Below are positions 48,312-62,611 of a stretch of 64,000 nt of DNA, piece after piece (the stretch's first letter is position 1; every line of letters begins with the position of its first letter). The notes under the pieces were generated by a model. The model was not told where the DNA came from. It saw only the letters and a program-made list of their open reading frames with translations, and ran no database searches. Both the position numbers and the translations under genes were made by a program. This stretch comes from Guyanagaster necrorhizus (taxonomy: Eukaryota > Basidiomycota > Agaricomycetes > Agaricales > Physalacriaceae), in the NCBI RefSeq assembly GCF_019112545.1, contig NW_025064882.1, positions 386,928 through 450,927 of the forward strand. Reading direction: 5' to 3'.

Positions 48312-49905
48312 CTACCGATAACCCCCACCATAAGCATCATAACTAGGTGGCGTTGATCCCCCATATTGGGCGACGGGTTGTTGACCTTGCCCAAGCGTAG
48401 CTTTCACCTTGGCATACGGGTCGGCATACTGCATCGTTCGGCTAACTTTAGGACCCAAGTCGGGCTCAGGTAACACCGGGGCGAACGAACTGGGTGTTGT
48501 AGTACTGGTGTACGGCGACGAGCTATACCCAGCAGAGTATCCACTTGGTGCGGGATCAGAAAACGCTCCGTATTGGTCCATACTGGGTCGGCCTGAATAT
48601 GCCGTTGACACTGGTCGCTGGGCACTTGCTGCACTGTATCGATTGGTATCGGAGAATGGGTCCTGGGCCGAGGTGCCACCGGTTGGCCGTGCAGGACGGG
48701 CGATACTGGTACTGTCATCCTCATCCTCATCATACTGAGTGACCGACTCATGGTCCATGGGAGGAGCAAATGGCTCGTCTTGAGGTTTCCTGCCTCTCAA
48801 AGGCCGGCCGCCACTTTTTCTCCATTCCCAAATCAATAATCCAAGAGAAGCCGTCCAGAAGACTGCGGAATGAGAGATCAGTAAAAAACGGAAACAAACA
48901 TAAGAATGAAACACGCACCAAAGGCGAGCCATAGAAAGATGGCACCAGCCTTCTTGGTATTACACCAACCCGGAAGGCCATTCTTGAAATTGTCACCCTT
49001 GTCGGCATTTGGGTCATTGTCAGCATCTTTGCATCCGGCTTCGGTCCAAGCTGAGATGGTGACAACGAACCTAAACCCCAGCGTTAATGAAGAAACCATC
49101 GGATAATAGGGTACATACGCAATCAATAAACTGAGAGATGTCTCTGCCCCCGTTAGTATGAAGCTCACTCTCAGAACCTTCATCGCGCGCGCCAAGGTTG
49201 CAAGTTTGTCGTATTTTTCGTAAATAACAGGCACTGCCATCATTACTGACGCGACAAGTATGCCTAGAACTGTAAGGAAGAGAGTGAAGGACGATAGCCC
49301 AGCTGCGGGGAAAGAATCAGTCTCCTGCGGACCCAGTACGCGTCAGCGCCCACACTCACATGGTCCCACATCCCATTTTGCTTGGAAAGAGGCGACGCTA
49401 GCAAAACATGCCATTGCTAGAAAGTTGAAGAATATTTGGGAGGCGTGGAATACGATGGCTGGTTTGGAGATGATCATCTAGACGACGCGTCTGATCAGCA
49501 CATGGCACATTGAAAGGAGCGAAAACAGTAGAAAAGGATGCGAACATAGAGCCAGAGAACCCATATGAGGGGAACGAAGAGTAGGAATACGAGTGCGCTG
49601 GTGCCCTCGCCCATGCACCTTACTGCAGATGGAGGTGAAGAAACATGAACGCTTATGTAATCGTGCAGTTGGGTTCATGTTACGTTTGGCAGACATCATG
49701 CTCAGCAGTGGGTGAAAGGAAACTGGGAAGGCATTGGTGAACGATGGCCAACACTCACGTCGTCCTCGAATCTCGCATGCCCTATCCCTCCGCTACCCAG
49801 ACTCGATATCCCCGTAGACGATAGTGGTGGTATCGTATGTTTCCTGCTACCACCCGAGGGCAAAATTCTTTCGAAACCGTCTTTAATCTTGTCAAGTACG
49901 GGCAT
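48312..49905 (-). CDS. multi-pass membrane protein with proline/tyrosine-rich tail, MARVEL-like
   Basis: Six exons: 49905-49755, 49622-49546, 49477-49360, 49302-49119, 49070-48919 and 48862-48312, giving 410 aa. Hydrophobic segments include TSALVFLLFVPLIWVLWLY, FFNFLAMACFASVASF, FTLFLTVLGILVASVMMAVP, SFILTGAETSLSLLIAF and FWTASLGLLIWEW. A loop with CKDADNDPNADKGDNFKNGL and a second cysteine (PGWCN) lies between the last two. The tail is 170 residues of serine, proline and tyrosine with repeats like GYSAGYSSSPY. The shape recalls fungal tetraspan MARVEL-type plasma-membrane proteins, but the family is not certain. The first splice site is inferred from phase only. Confidence 0.65.
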
Positions 49906-50509
49906 GATGTCACTGCTTTAGTGTCGGACTGTCGTTACTGTCGTCGGTGAGAAGGGCTGTTGGAAATGTCCGTCAGCCTCTCTGGCTTAGTTGTAGTGAT
50001 GGTAGTTGATGAGCAAGAACGTAATTGGCGTAATTGGCGTGAGTGTGGCAGAGCAGACCGCAGCAGAATGAGGCTGCGTTTGCGGTCGATGTGTAGATTG
50101 TTGTGGTCACTGTAAGGGATAACACCGCCACGTGCCGCCGCCTATCGTCATAGCTTACATATGTCTTGTCCGAATGCGAATCAATGGACTTGAAATTATT
50201 TATTTAACAGAAACTTATTTAAAGCAAAATCCTTACAGGAATCAACGGACGCGACGCATTCTCAAGGTCCACTTATTCCGTTGCCGTGATAAGTCTTCAA
50301 GTTATTAACTCAACAAAGCCATTCGCCGTACCAGAATCCATTAATCCGCTTCAAGAAGCTGTATGTATCTGATGGCGTGGTCATTAATATTAACTTTCCC
50401 GATTCCAATCCGGTGGCCATTGATTCGGGGTCTTGGAGAAGGTTGAGTATATATAAGCGTACGCAACAGCTAACCTCGCTTTTCATCCCCCTTCTCAATT
50501 TCGTTTGTA
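49906..50509. other. divergent promoter region
   Basis: About 600 bp between two divergent genes. A TATA-like element lies near its right end. A short direct repeat, GTAATTGGC, occurs twice in a row near 50021-50038. Confidence 0.5.
50448..50457 (+). promoter_or_regulatory. TATA-box-like element
   Basis: TATATATAAG sits 53 bp upstream of the ATG of the small orphan gene. It is one of the clearest TATA elements in the window and fits a regulated, short-leader transcript. Confidence 0.55.
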
Positions 50510-51004
50510 ATGTTTCAAACCGACCTCACCTATGTGCAGCATCAGAGACCTCAAGCCCACACTGTTAATGGGCGTGGCTTATCTGTAATCAGTCCCCAGA
50601 TGTGGCGACACAAGGACAGAGATGACCCATTCCCGTCCGACGCTCTCAAATGCTCATGGCACAGCTCAAGCATTGTGAACGACATCATAGCCTCGTTCTC
50701 GCCGCCACCCTGGAAACGGATAGTTCATCTGCACCGTGCAAGTCCAGCACATACTTCCCAAAACAACTCGTTGCAAAAAGTACATTCCTCTAACGGACCA
50801 TTAGAAATCGAGGCCGGGAAATTGAAAAAGATTCTCGACGCCATCCATAGAGAGAATGTTTATCTCGAGAAAGAACGCCGCCGACTTCAAGAACAGCTCG
50901 AGGAGCTTTTCTTGTCGGTGGCGCACAAAAATAAACAGAGGGCTGTGAGGAATTCGCAACTATCTGCCCTATTTTCGATGCTGATGATGCCCAAGACACA
51001 GTGA
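50510..51004 (+). CDS. orphan 164-aa protein with C-terminal coiled coil
   Basis: A single exon. The N-terminal half is polar with no recognised motif (MFQTDLTYVQHQRPQAHTVN). The C-terminal third is a charged helix, EAGKLKKILDAIHRENVYLE and ERRRLQEQLEELFLSVAHKN, with leucine spacing suited to a coiled coil, ending in a small hydrophobic patch (ALFSMLMMPKTQ). A clear TATA box lies 53 bp upstream. I do not recognise the family. The shape could be that of a small dimeric regulator, but no DNA-binding residues are seen. It lies convergent with the NUDIX gene. Confidence 0.6.
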   Translation: MFQTDLTYVQHQRPQAHTVNGRGLSVISPQMWRHKDRDDPFPSDALKCSWHSSSIVNDIIASFSPPPWKRIVHLHRASPAHTSQNNSLQKVHSSNGPLEIEAGKLKKILDAIHRENVYLEKERRRLQEQLEELFLSVAHKNKQRAVRNSQLSALFSMLMMPKTQ

Positions 51005-51294
51005 AACTCGAATCTTTCTTGACTGCATCCTTGCTTGTCCTAAAGTTAATTAGTGCTATGAATAATTTTCTTCTCCAGAACGTATTTGACGATGAGTAGG
51101 TTCAATAGTGCTGGATGGCATGCTACAGCGAAGCACCTTGTCATGTTTGAATTGCACCAGATTGTTTTTAGTGCATGTCCCTAAGTTCAGGACAGCCCGC
51201 AATTAGATGTATAAACTTTTATAAGGTACAGTTAACAAGCGTTGGCGTTCACACCGGTTCTAAAACAAGGACTCTGCTTGATATAAAACACCCT

Positions 51295-52275
51295 CTATAC
51301 AGACTTGACATTTGATGGCATTTGTTGTCGAACAATAGCAATTATATTTTGGAATCCGTGCGGCTGGGCTGGGGCATAGCGTTCGTATGTTGGCTCTTTA
51401 TCAAATGCGAGTTGGGCAACAGAAATCTGGGAAGAGATGATGAAATGGTAGATTAACCGCTGAAAGGGAACATACCAGAATATCCGAGGTGAGACCTTTG
51501 ACAGGTGACGCAGTACTTCGGAACCGATGCATACGATACGGTGTGTTCCCCAAGAGTGGGACCAAGGAGTCAGTTGTATTCTGGTATACTTGTCAATGGT
51601 GTCTTATTGACACGGAAATTGAGACTCACATGGAGTTCGTTTTCATAAAACCAGTCTTCCGAACCGAACGCGGCTAAGGCGTCATCTTTCACAATCATCG
51701 GATCAAGGAGGGCTTCCAGAGGATGACTAAATATACGAGACACTTCGCCTTCAGAAGCGGTCAGTCCTTCCAGAACGCTGTTGTCGGTCAACAAGGCAAC
51801 AACCGGGGTGACAAGCAGTCTGTGGAGCGACAGGAATGGTTCGAAGGTACACAACGTTTGGATGTGAGGGCAACCTAACGGAAGGCCGACTTCCTCGTGT
51901 GCTTCCCTATACTTGTAATCCATACGTGAGGGAGAGACATTTACCCAAACAGAAAAAAGCTCACGGCTGTATGGGTAAGATCCCGGTCTGTATCATCTAC
52001 CCTGCCACCTGGCAGAGCGGTCTGTCCAGCATGAGTCCTCAATAGCTTAGACCGAGTCGTCAGCAGTACGCGCAGTCGACCAGCATCCTCGTAAAGAAGC
52101 ACAAGAACAGCGGCGAGTGACGACGAAGGGAAAGTTGAACTGGCAAATGCATTGGTACTTTCTGCAACAAGGACAACATAAGGTAAGTGACAGACAGATC
52201 AATATTCTGGACTCCGTGGCTCTTAAGACGAACGACGGCGGCCTGATTCCAATCTGTCCAATCTGAAAGCGACAT
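51295..52275 (-). CDS. PCD1: NUDIX hydrolase, coenzyme A diphosphatase type
   Basis: Five exons: 52275-52196, 52157-51965, 51911-51630, 51580-51476 and 51426-51295, giving 263 aa. The NUDIX box is spread over an intron: GGRVDDTDRDLTHTA joined to YREAHEEVGLP, with REAHEEVG as the catalytic metal-binding core; an aspartate stands where the consensus has the first glutamate. Upstream KLLRTHAGQTALPGG is the UPF0035/CoA-type extension seen in Pcd1 and NUDT7. The C-terminus has YRMHRFRSTASPVKGLTSDI. Pcd1 cleaves CoA and oxidised CoA in peroxisomes; no clear SKL-type signal ends this protein. The start codon is only 63 bp from that of the divergent neighbour. Confidence 0.85.
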
Positions 52276-52338
52276 GGTGGTTAAAGGTAAAGAGTTCTAC
52301 ATCCGGTGATTTGTCAGCAATAAGTTTGATGTTTTTGT

Positions 52339-55239
52339 ATGTTTACCAAGGCCGTCGACACTTTACCACCACCATCGCCAATGGGCGAGCGAAACCCTCT
52401 TTCATCAGGACTTCTATCAGGCGTTTTCAATTATTTATCCAATGAGGTCGATGCTTTTATCACCAATGCCACTGGAGGGACAGTCACGCTAGTGCGCCGC
52501 CGCCTTTTCTTCACCTTGAAGTCATTAAGGTTAACTTGACTTGAATTTTTATTCTTGGCAGCATCAAGACCGACCTGCTACACCACGCGTCGACGAGGCG
52601 CCCAGGGCCCGTAACACATCTTGCAGGACCAATATTGTTCAAGAGGACGAGTATGCCTCCGAGGACGACGACAACCACAGCGAGGGGCGGAAATATCGGC
52701 GCTCGCTGGCCCGCGCTAAACCTATACCGACTACCAAGAAACGCGTCAAACAGAGGGGAAAGTACATAGACAACATGGATGAAGGTACGCCTGGCGTTAC
52801 GACAATAATGTCGAACTCACGTCAACTTGACAGTGCTTTCGGCATCTGAGCACTCTACTTCTCCATCTCCATCACCCCCCCCTCTTCCGGCTGCTCTTCG
52901 TCGCAGACCGTCGATTACTATGCCAGGGTCCCTGTTTCCTCGCTCACCGTCACTGGTTCCCGAAAGTGTCGATGAAAGGCATGTACGGTTCAAACCCAAC
53001 GTCGTTAGCCCAACTCCTGCCAAACAGGTTGACGAGTCTGGTCCTTCGCGTTTTCGTCCGCCAATGGTGCCTTCTGTTAAGGCTGCTGTTGGTCGGTTTC
53101 GTGTTGAGCGGGACCACGCAAGCCCTTCTATTCTCCTCCCGAAAACTTCACCTCAACGCTCGACCGTCCAGCCTTTGACGCGAACATTTGCCAACCGGAA
53201 TACATCCACTGATGGAAGGTCTTTGCGCGTATCTGATGATGATGATGATGATGACGATGACGACGAGCACCCTCCGCGCATAAGTGCCAGCGCAAAAGGC
53301 AAAGGCCGCGCCCTTGATGATAATGCGGATGGCGACACTTCAGGACATATTCGTGTTCGAGGTAAGGAACGGGAACTCGTAGCTGCACGGGAGAAACAGC
53401 GAAGAAATGAAAAGCGTAGAGCGACTGAAGCAGACGCTGAAGATGCGGAGAGAGAAAGGAACAGCGACAAGGAACGAATACGAATGCTAGAAGAGGAAAT
53501 CATGAGATTGAAAGATGAGGTGCTTACTTTACTTTCTTTCATGTTGAATGTTAATACAGGTTATCGTACTCAGCTCTCCCGAAGGCCCGTCAATGTTACA
53601 CCCTCCCTTCCTTTCCCTCCCCCTCCACCCCCTCCGCCACCGCCACCTCCGGCCTCTTTCAATACACGAGCGCCGACATTAGTTGGTACGCCGGTTTTTG
53701 TTTCAGCAAGAGCATCATTAAAACCTGCGCCAATGCCTACTGAGGCACCTATAAATCCTTCATATGCTCCACGAAGACAGGGCATGCCGACCGTCGGCGT
53801 CACACCAGATAAGATGGCTGCGTTCTTGAACGAAATGAAAACCGTGCGACTCAGGAAAGTGTCTAATGGCCCTTCGGTACCTGTGTCTCGTCATGAGAGT
53901 AGCGACTTCCTCAGAGATAGAAGCCTTTCTACTGGCAGTAGATTATCGCAGCGAATGGACAGTTTACACTCGTCTATGTCGTCGACTGCTTTGCAGCCGC
54001 CAACTCTCTTGTCTTCTATTAGGAATCGCAATGACGATAATGCTATTCCTACTGGAGCAAAGAGAAAGAGGAATAACAGTGAAAATACCCTGCAGGATGA
54101 ATCGGGTGAGTGACTATCGTCCTTGTAAAACTAATGCATCTTCTCAATCGTCCCTAGATGCAGCTGTCAAAAAGCGAACTATTGCGTCTCCGTCTGATTC
54201 CAGTTTTGCTTCGGTCCCTAGCTCAACTTCTTTCATACCCACAATTGAGAACACAGCGAACACTCCTCCGTTTTCATCGTCATCTGTGACACGACCTTGC
54301 CCACCTCCATCTTCACGCATACCACCTTCACGCATACCACCTTCACGCATACCACGACCTGTACAACACGTTCCTGCTGGCGCGACGCCTTCTCTGTGTT
54401 CGGACAATGACGGCACAAGCCTGGATGACGCTCCGCCGTCAACTCCGCCCTTGGAAAATCGGCAGAGCTTCCTCGACTACGAAGTCCCGATTCGGGATGA
54501 ATCAGACAATCCTGTCGTCAACATGGATGACGAAAGAGAAGAATCGCTCGCCCGTTTGCCACCTTCTCGGCCAGCGACGCCTTACAAGCCTAAATCTTCT
54601 GTGGATGTGTTCGCCAAGCGTCCGCCTGTGTCCCCACTACCGGCGCCATCTCCTCGCAAACCACGCCCACCCTATAGGCAATCTCGGCCCATGCCTGCTC
54701 CCCCACCCCATGAAGAAACGAGCGAAGAAGACCCATTGTCCCTACAAGCCTCTCAGCCTGAAAGCGATCTCGTTCCCCGCCCAGCATCCAGGCAGACTGG
54801 GAAGGATGTTTTTCTCGCTCAGGCGAAGAAACTACAAGGACAGGCTCGTCGTAGTAGCGTCGCGTCTACCTCTGCAGTATCACAGTCGTGGGCTTCTTCC
54901 GTCTCAATAACCTCTAAACGGAGACCGACTCTGGGTGAGGAATTATGGGAAGCAGATAAACGGTTATTGCTTGCTCAAGCTGATGGTGATGAGGAAGACG
55001 ACCTTGAAAACGGCATTTTCGTGGGAGTCGGAACACGAAATAAGAACCAAGGTTTCTTAGCTCATGGTGGTGCTGGTGGTCCTCCAGTCTTTATGGGTGT
55101 TGGTTACGTGGAAGGCGTTGAAGAAAACGAGAGCGGTCACCTCAGGAACGAGGCACGAGACGCCGACGGTATATCCGAGGAGTCATCTCCGTCGCGTCGA
55201 AAGAAAAAGCCAACCAAGAGAAGAAAAGGGAAACGTTGA
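52339..55239 (+). CDS. orphan 909-aa disordered protein with coiled coil
   Basis: Four exons: 52339-52491, 52562-52784, 52834-54105 and 54158-55239. Most of the chain is serine/proline-rich and probably unstructured. Visible parts: a short hydrophobic/acidic start (SSGLLSGVFNYLSNEVDAFI), an aspartate run, a charged coiled coil around RERNSDKERIRMLEEEIMRL, a polyproline stretch, and a segment TPDKMAAFLNEMKTVRLRKV. The C-terminal block TLGEELWEADKRLLLAQADG then NGIFVGVGTRNKN seems better kept than the rest, and the end is a basic nuclear-localisation-like KKKPTKRRKGKR. I do not recognise the family; a scaffold or nuclear adaptor is a guess. The end of exon 1 is uncertain, since GTCACG 9 bases earlier is also possible. 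Confidence 0.6.
54311..54355 (+). repeat. 15-bp tandem repeat x3 (coding)
   Basis: Three copies of CTTCACGCATACCAC in the last exon of the disordered orphan, encoding repeated SRIPP units. The copies are identical, pointing to recent duplication. Confidence 0.9.
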
Positions 55240-55430
55240 GTTGTACTGTAATATATCTGTGAATGTGCCTACGATTGTCTTATCATGTTTGTTTTAGTAT
55301 ATTGTTATTAGGTTCTACTTAGAATATCTTGGACTCCATGTATACGAAGTTTAGTGAGCGGGTGTAAAGAATGTATATTGGTATATGAAGCTAAAGGATT
55401 CAGCATAGATGGATATAACAAAAGAACGCA

Positions 55431-57626
55431 TCAGAACCCTGATGAGTAGTGGACTCTCTTCATGCGAGCGTTGCCAGTAGGAGCCGACGTAGCTTCAACA
55501 GAAGCTGAAGTCTCAGTTGGAACCGCCACCGTGTTGATCGTTCGGGCTTTGTCTACGACGTGTCGGGAGTCGGTCAAGGTGGCGGCGGGGGTGGCAGTGG
55601 TGACAATGGAAGCGATGTTTAGGGACGCACAGTCGCCATTGCTAACCCAGACACCTGCGGCACCTAAAGTACGTATGAGCAGCTAAACGATATCAGTCTT
55701 TGAAGTAGATGATGCGCACCTCCAGGTGTGTCTGAATAATTTTGACGACCAGTCAGTACTCTTTATAAACACAAATATAGACTGCGACCAACCATTATAG
55801 GTCCACCAAGATGCAGTCCACAACTGGCCATCATAAGTAACCTGGTTTCCACCCACGTACTGTGTGATGTGAGATACTATTTACTCGAAGGAGAGAGTGT
55901 ATCAATCTCACCGTCGTTGTGCTACTCCAAACAGCGACTCCATTGCAGCTTGTGCTCCCTCCGCTGGATGAGGTAGTGGTCGTGGCTGAGGTTGTCGTGG
56001 TCGTTGTAGTTGTAGGAGGTGTGGTTGTGGAAGTTGTGGTCGTGGTCGTGGAAGTCGATGTCGTAGTAACACCTCCTGCGAGGGCGCTCTTAACGGTAAC
56101 GTCAATGCGACCGTTAGCTGATAAAACGGGTAAGCTAGAATCAGCTGGCGGAGAAGATGACACAGACCGTAAGCTTGCGAAGCATCCCAAAACATGATAC
56201 CACCGAAAGAGGAATACTGGCTACGAGTCTCTGTCGCAATAGTGGCCAAGGTTGCAGCGTCGACATAGCCACTCCCTGCAGCTGTTGAGGAAGCAGGAGC
56301 ACCAATGTAAACTTTCACGTTGGGGTTAGGCGAAGTAGTCTTAGCCCAGTTGTCCCTATCGTTTCATGTCGTTGAGCGAATTCGGTGAGAAGGAAGGAAG
56401 TGACTTAATCGTACCAAGTGGCGAAATTCCAGGCCTAAATTATGGGTTAGCGAACATTATTTTATGGAGAGTGAAGAACGAATTACGTTTGCGTTGTCAT
56501 AGTTCTGGAGACCACACCAGTTGTTGTAGAACTGGAAACGGTCTCTACGTTAAAGAGTTTTTCTGTGTGTGTACAAATCCATGTTATTCATACCTGAACG
56601 TATATAGCATCAAACTCCGCCGAATCCAAAACCGATCCCAAGTATGCATCCGGAAAAACGCATTGTGGTGCCGCAGTAATGTAGTACCTGCGAGAGCTCA
56701 ATAATATGCACAAGGGGGTGAAGGGAATCGATACTCACTGCTTATCTGCTCCACTAGCTAGCGATCGAATCATGTTCACGAAAGCCACAAATCCAGTACT
56801 GCCTCCACCCTCAATGTCCAGGTCGATTCTAAAGCCGAATGATTGTCAACTCGGAATAACTTCTCTCAACTTGACAACATACCCGTCCAACACTGCGTCT
56901 CCGAATGGCCGTGTATCACTTGATCCCCCTAAAAAGAGGTCCCATATGGTCTGCGCAAATTCCTCGGCCTGTGAATCATTGGAAAATGTAGCAGCGCCAG
57001 TGGCACCGCCAAGACTCATGGTGACAATCTTCCCTGCTGCTTGGCATGTCTGGATGTCCGATGCCATGAACTGACAGTTCGCTAGACTTGTACCGTTGAA
57101 GACAGCAAAGTCAACAGAGTTACACGTCTGGAGGCGCATCCGTACACATTAATCCGACAAATTTAGGAAGGCTGAACTACTCACATTGGCCAGGTTAATT
57201 TCAGGAAGGCCGTCAGTCCCAAAGAAAACAGTCAAAAAGGCTAGCGGAAACGTATTTATAGTGTCATCCTGCACGAGAGGCGGAGCCGTTAGACCCCAGA
57301 TTATGGCAGACTAGTGAACTTACTTGACAGTAGAAGGCCAGGTCTTGCTGCCACAAAGATTCGTCCGAGCTGGTTGCGCCGTAGGAGTTCTGGCCATAGT
57401 ATCTACAAGACACAAGCTCAGCTGCCGTTGGAAATAACAAAGCAGCAAAAGCAAGTACTCTACAATCTGTAAAATGCGAATGTCAGGGATATCCGAGTCG
57501 TCCGTAGGAGAGAGGACGACCTACATTATCTGTGTGAGAGATATTGAACCCAGACGCCATGAGGAAGTTTCCAGCAACGGCGAGAGCGACAGAGAGTTGG
57601 GCCAGAGAGTTCAAGTGGAGCGTCAT
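55431..57626 (-). CDS. secreted GH18 chitinase with Ser/Thr linker and CBM5/12-like domain
   Basis: Fourteen exons from 57626 to 55431, 490 aa, all phases consistent. A signal peptide ([20 protein letters not shown]) leads to the barrel: [35 protein letters not shown], then across a splice [15 protein letters not shown], which contains the DxxDxDxE catalytic motif, and [11 protein letters not shown] near the end. A Thr/Ser-rich linker follows, then a cellulose/chitin-binding-like module ([41 protein letters not shown]) and a polar tail. It resembles class III fungal chitinases acting in cell-wall remodelling or degradation of other fungi. Exons of 8 nt (57466-57459) and 12 nt (55731-55720) are needed to keep the conserved sequence. 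Confidence 0.9.
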
Positions 57627-58563
57627 TCTGTACTGGTTCAGACAACGATGAGGTAGAGCCTGGGGGGTATACTTCCATGAAATGCAATCCTTTTATACAT
57701 CTACAGGCAGCCTTTTCGTAAGAGGATTCCAAAAGTCCTTTAGAAATCAAAAGAGAGTTGTCGTGTTCCGTTCATGCGCTGGCTGCGCAAGTCCTGTAGC
57801 TCCTCCTCATGGATTCAATCTAGAAATGAGATCTAACGTGTTGGAAATCAAGAGAGACACCCGTTTTCATGCTGCGTCGTTATCACCTGGGGCAGTCTGT
57901 GATAAAGATACGTCGAGATTAACGTGTACTAGTTTCACGAAGAGTCATCCATATGGTTACTGCAAAAGAGATATCCGTTGGTCGTGTGCTGCTCACGGGT
58001 AACCAGCCTGAGCCCGATAGTGACGTCGACAGAGCGGTGAAAGAAAGCAACCAAGTCGCCAAAGGAGAGCGGCGGCGTCCCGCAGTAGCTGCCAGTGAGC
58101 AATAAAACTTGTTCGAGTAGCCTCTATTCCTTGTCAACGGCGATGGGCGATACTGCGAAGCTCGACCGCATTAAACCGAGGATCCCACGCAGATAACCCA
58201 AGTACTTCCGCCAAAAGTGTGCATGTGCTGGATGGTGCTACCAACCTTAAGTCAATCCTTTCGGAGGTATCGTACAGTCGCAGCGAAGGTGCAGCGAAAG
58301 TGACGGTGCATATGGTAGAAGAACTGCCGTTGACCCGCAGCGTAATTGGGTTCCATATGATGATGCAATACCTTCGGAACCGGTCCAGGTGATTGTAACG
58401 ATAAGAAGCAAAAATCTCTGCGACTCAAAATATTAATCCGAGTTTCATACAATAAGCATGTCTAGGTACAAGTCTACATCTATCCTGGGTCGTAATAGCG
58501 GCTCAAAGACACAGTCCGGTACAGTCTCAACAAATAACGACAGCACAAGCACAGCACACTCGC
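57627..58563. other. spacer between DBP2 and chitinase genes
   Basis: About 940 bp with only short unconvincing ORFs. It should contain the chitinase promoter and the DBP2 3' region. No distinct element is recognised. Confidence 0.45.
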
Positions 58564-61274
<2,711 letters not shown>

Positions 61275-61622
61275 TGTAATGTGGGATAAAGTGAAGGATG
61301 TAGGGGAATGGTGATGGGAGAAAACAAAGAACGACAGCAAAATTTCGCTAAGCCGCGGAAGCCGATCACATGACAAGCCAAATAAGATGCACAGCCATCC
61401 GGAGCTCGGGATTCGAATTCTTCCGTTTTAATCATGCTGTCCAACCGTCTATAGTAAAGCAAGATATGCTAGAAAGAGAAGATAACTATGTGTGTATACT
61501 AGTCCCTTGTAAAGTGAAATAACGGTATATTCGTTCGCATAGCATGAAGGGTATGTGTAGATCGAAAACAAATGCAAATGAGGTATGAAGCTGCAAGTAA
61601 GCAAATTGACAAGGAGAAAACA
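61275..61622. other. spacer between DBP2 and the Ras-like GTPase
   Basis: About 350 bp; should hold the DBP2 promoter and 5' leader together with the GTPase 3' region. Nothing further is seen. Confidence 0.45.
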
Positions 61623-62611
61623 TTACATGATGATGCAGCTATCTTTCCCTCTCTTCGGTCTCTTCTTCGGTGGGACGTCGTGCGGGTATCTCTTTCGCAT
61701 CTGTCTCAATAGATCCTCGAACACATCAGACACATGCCAGTTCCGTTTGGCGGACGTTTCATAGAATGGATGTTCCCACCGATTGGCAAGGTCTTGTATT
61801 TTACCTTTCTGGACTTCGCGTTCGTTGACGAGATCAAGCTTGGTGCCGACAACGACGATAGGGATGTCCTGTTGGTAGACGTGAGCAAGGCGGCGTTCCA
61901 GGCGCAGAAGGCGATCTGACAGTATCTCCGCCTTTGATTCTGTATATCTGCTGCCGCAGGTGATCGACCTCCTTTAAACTGGCCTCTTGAGTCAAGCTAG
62001 GGACGAAGTAAGACCATGTCGGAGACGGCAGTTCGTTGACTCGCCTGAAGACAAGGACAAAACCCAGCCCTGCCTGCGAAGTGGTCAGTGAGCTTCATGG
62101 ATGGCGGGTGATAACACGAACCTTGATATAGACTTCGTTAAGACTCGTGAACTGTTCAGCGCCTGCAGTATCCAATATTTCTAGCTAAAGAAACATGAGT
62201 GAGCATTCGATGCGAGAGAGTAAGCAAGCACAGCGTCGTTCTACGGTGTCAGAGTGAAGACGATGGGCGCTGAACGACGACAGACACGTACCGTAGACAA
62301 TTCTCCATCAAGTTTCACAGTTCGTCGATACTCCTCTAACGCCCAATGAACTCCGGAACGATGAGCCACTGCGAGTCGACCGACCTTCAATTGTGGGATC
62401 ATAGTAATCAATGAACACATCTCGTATGTATCGCACTGTATACAACGAGGTCAGACGTAGCCCGCAACCAGCACGAAACACAAAAACGGGACCTGTAAGC
62501 GCGGACTTCCCCACACCTCCAGCTGCACGGGAACGGAGATCAGCAAGGCATCGATAGGCCTGCAGGAAAACGACACGGACCCCCAAGGACAACGACGTTG
62601 AACTTGCGCAT
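61623..62611 (-). CDS. RSR1: Ras-family small GTPase, Rsr1/Rap type
   Basis: Eight exons: 62611-62581, 62522-62493, 62435-62385, 62335-62292, 62184-62122, 62073-62045, 61996-61921 and 61868-61623, giving 189 aa. The P-loop GAGGVGKSALT, effector loop YDPTIEEEYRR, switch II ILDTAGAEQFTSLNEVYIKA and G5 ETSAK are present, and the end CIIM is a CAAX prenylation box. The G4 motif reads TKLD rather than the NKxD usual in Ras and Rap. The alanine in DTAGAEQF stands where Rap and Rsr1 have threonine, and the rest of switch II fits Rsr1/Rap better than Ras. The family sets cell polarity and bud or branch sites. Intron 6 (62044-61997) begins with GC: the donor is AG|GCGAGT. Confidence 0.88.

Noticed and set aside
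53521..53572. A 40-nt intron inside the large disordered gene (GTGCTT to ACAG)
   Set aside because: Removing it shifts the frame into early stops, whereas the unspliced frame stays open through the polyproline region.
54144..54416. Glycine/glutamate repeat ORF on the minus strand
   Set aside because: Mirror of the SRIPP coding repeats on the plus strand.
57919..58137. Small minus-strand ORF in the spacer between the chitinase and DBP2 genes
   Set aside because: No conserved motif, no splice context and typical chance length.
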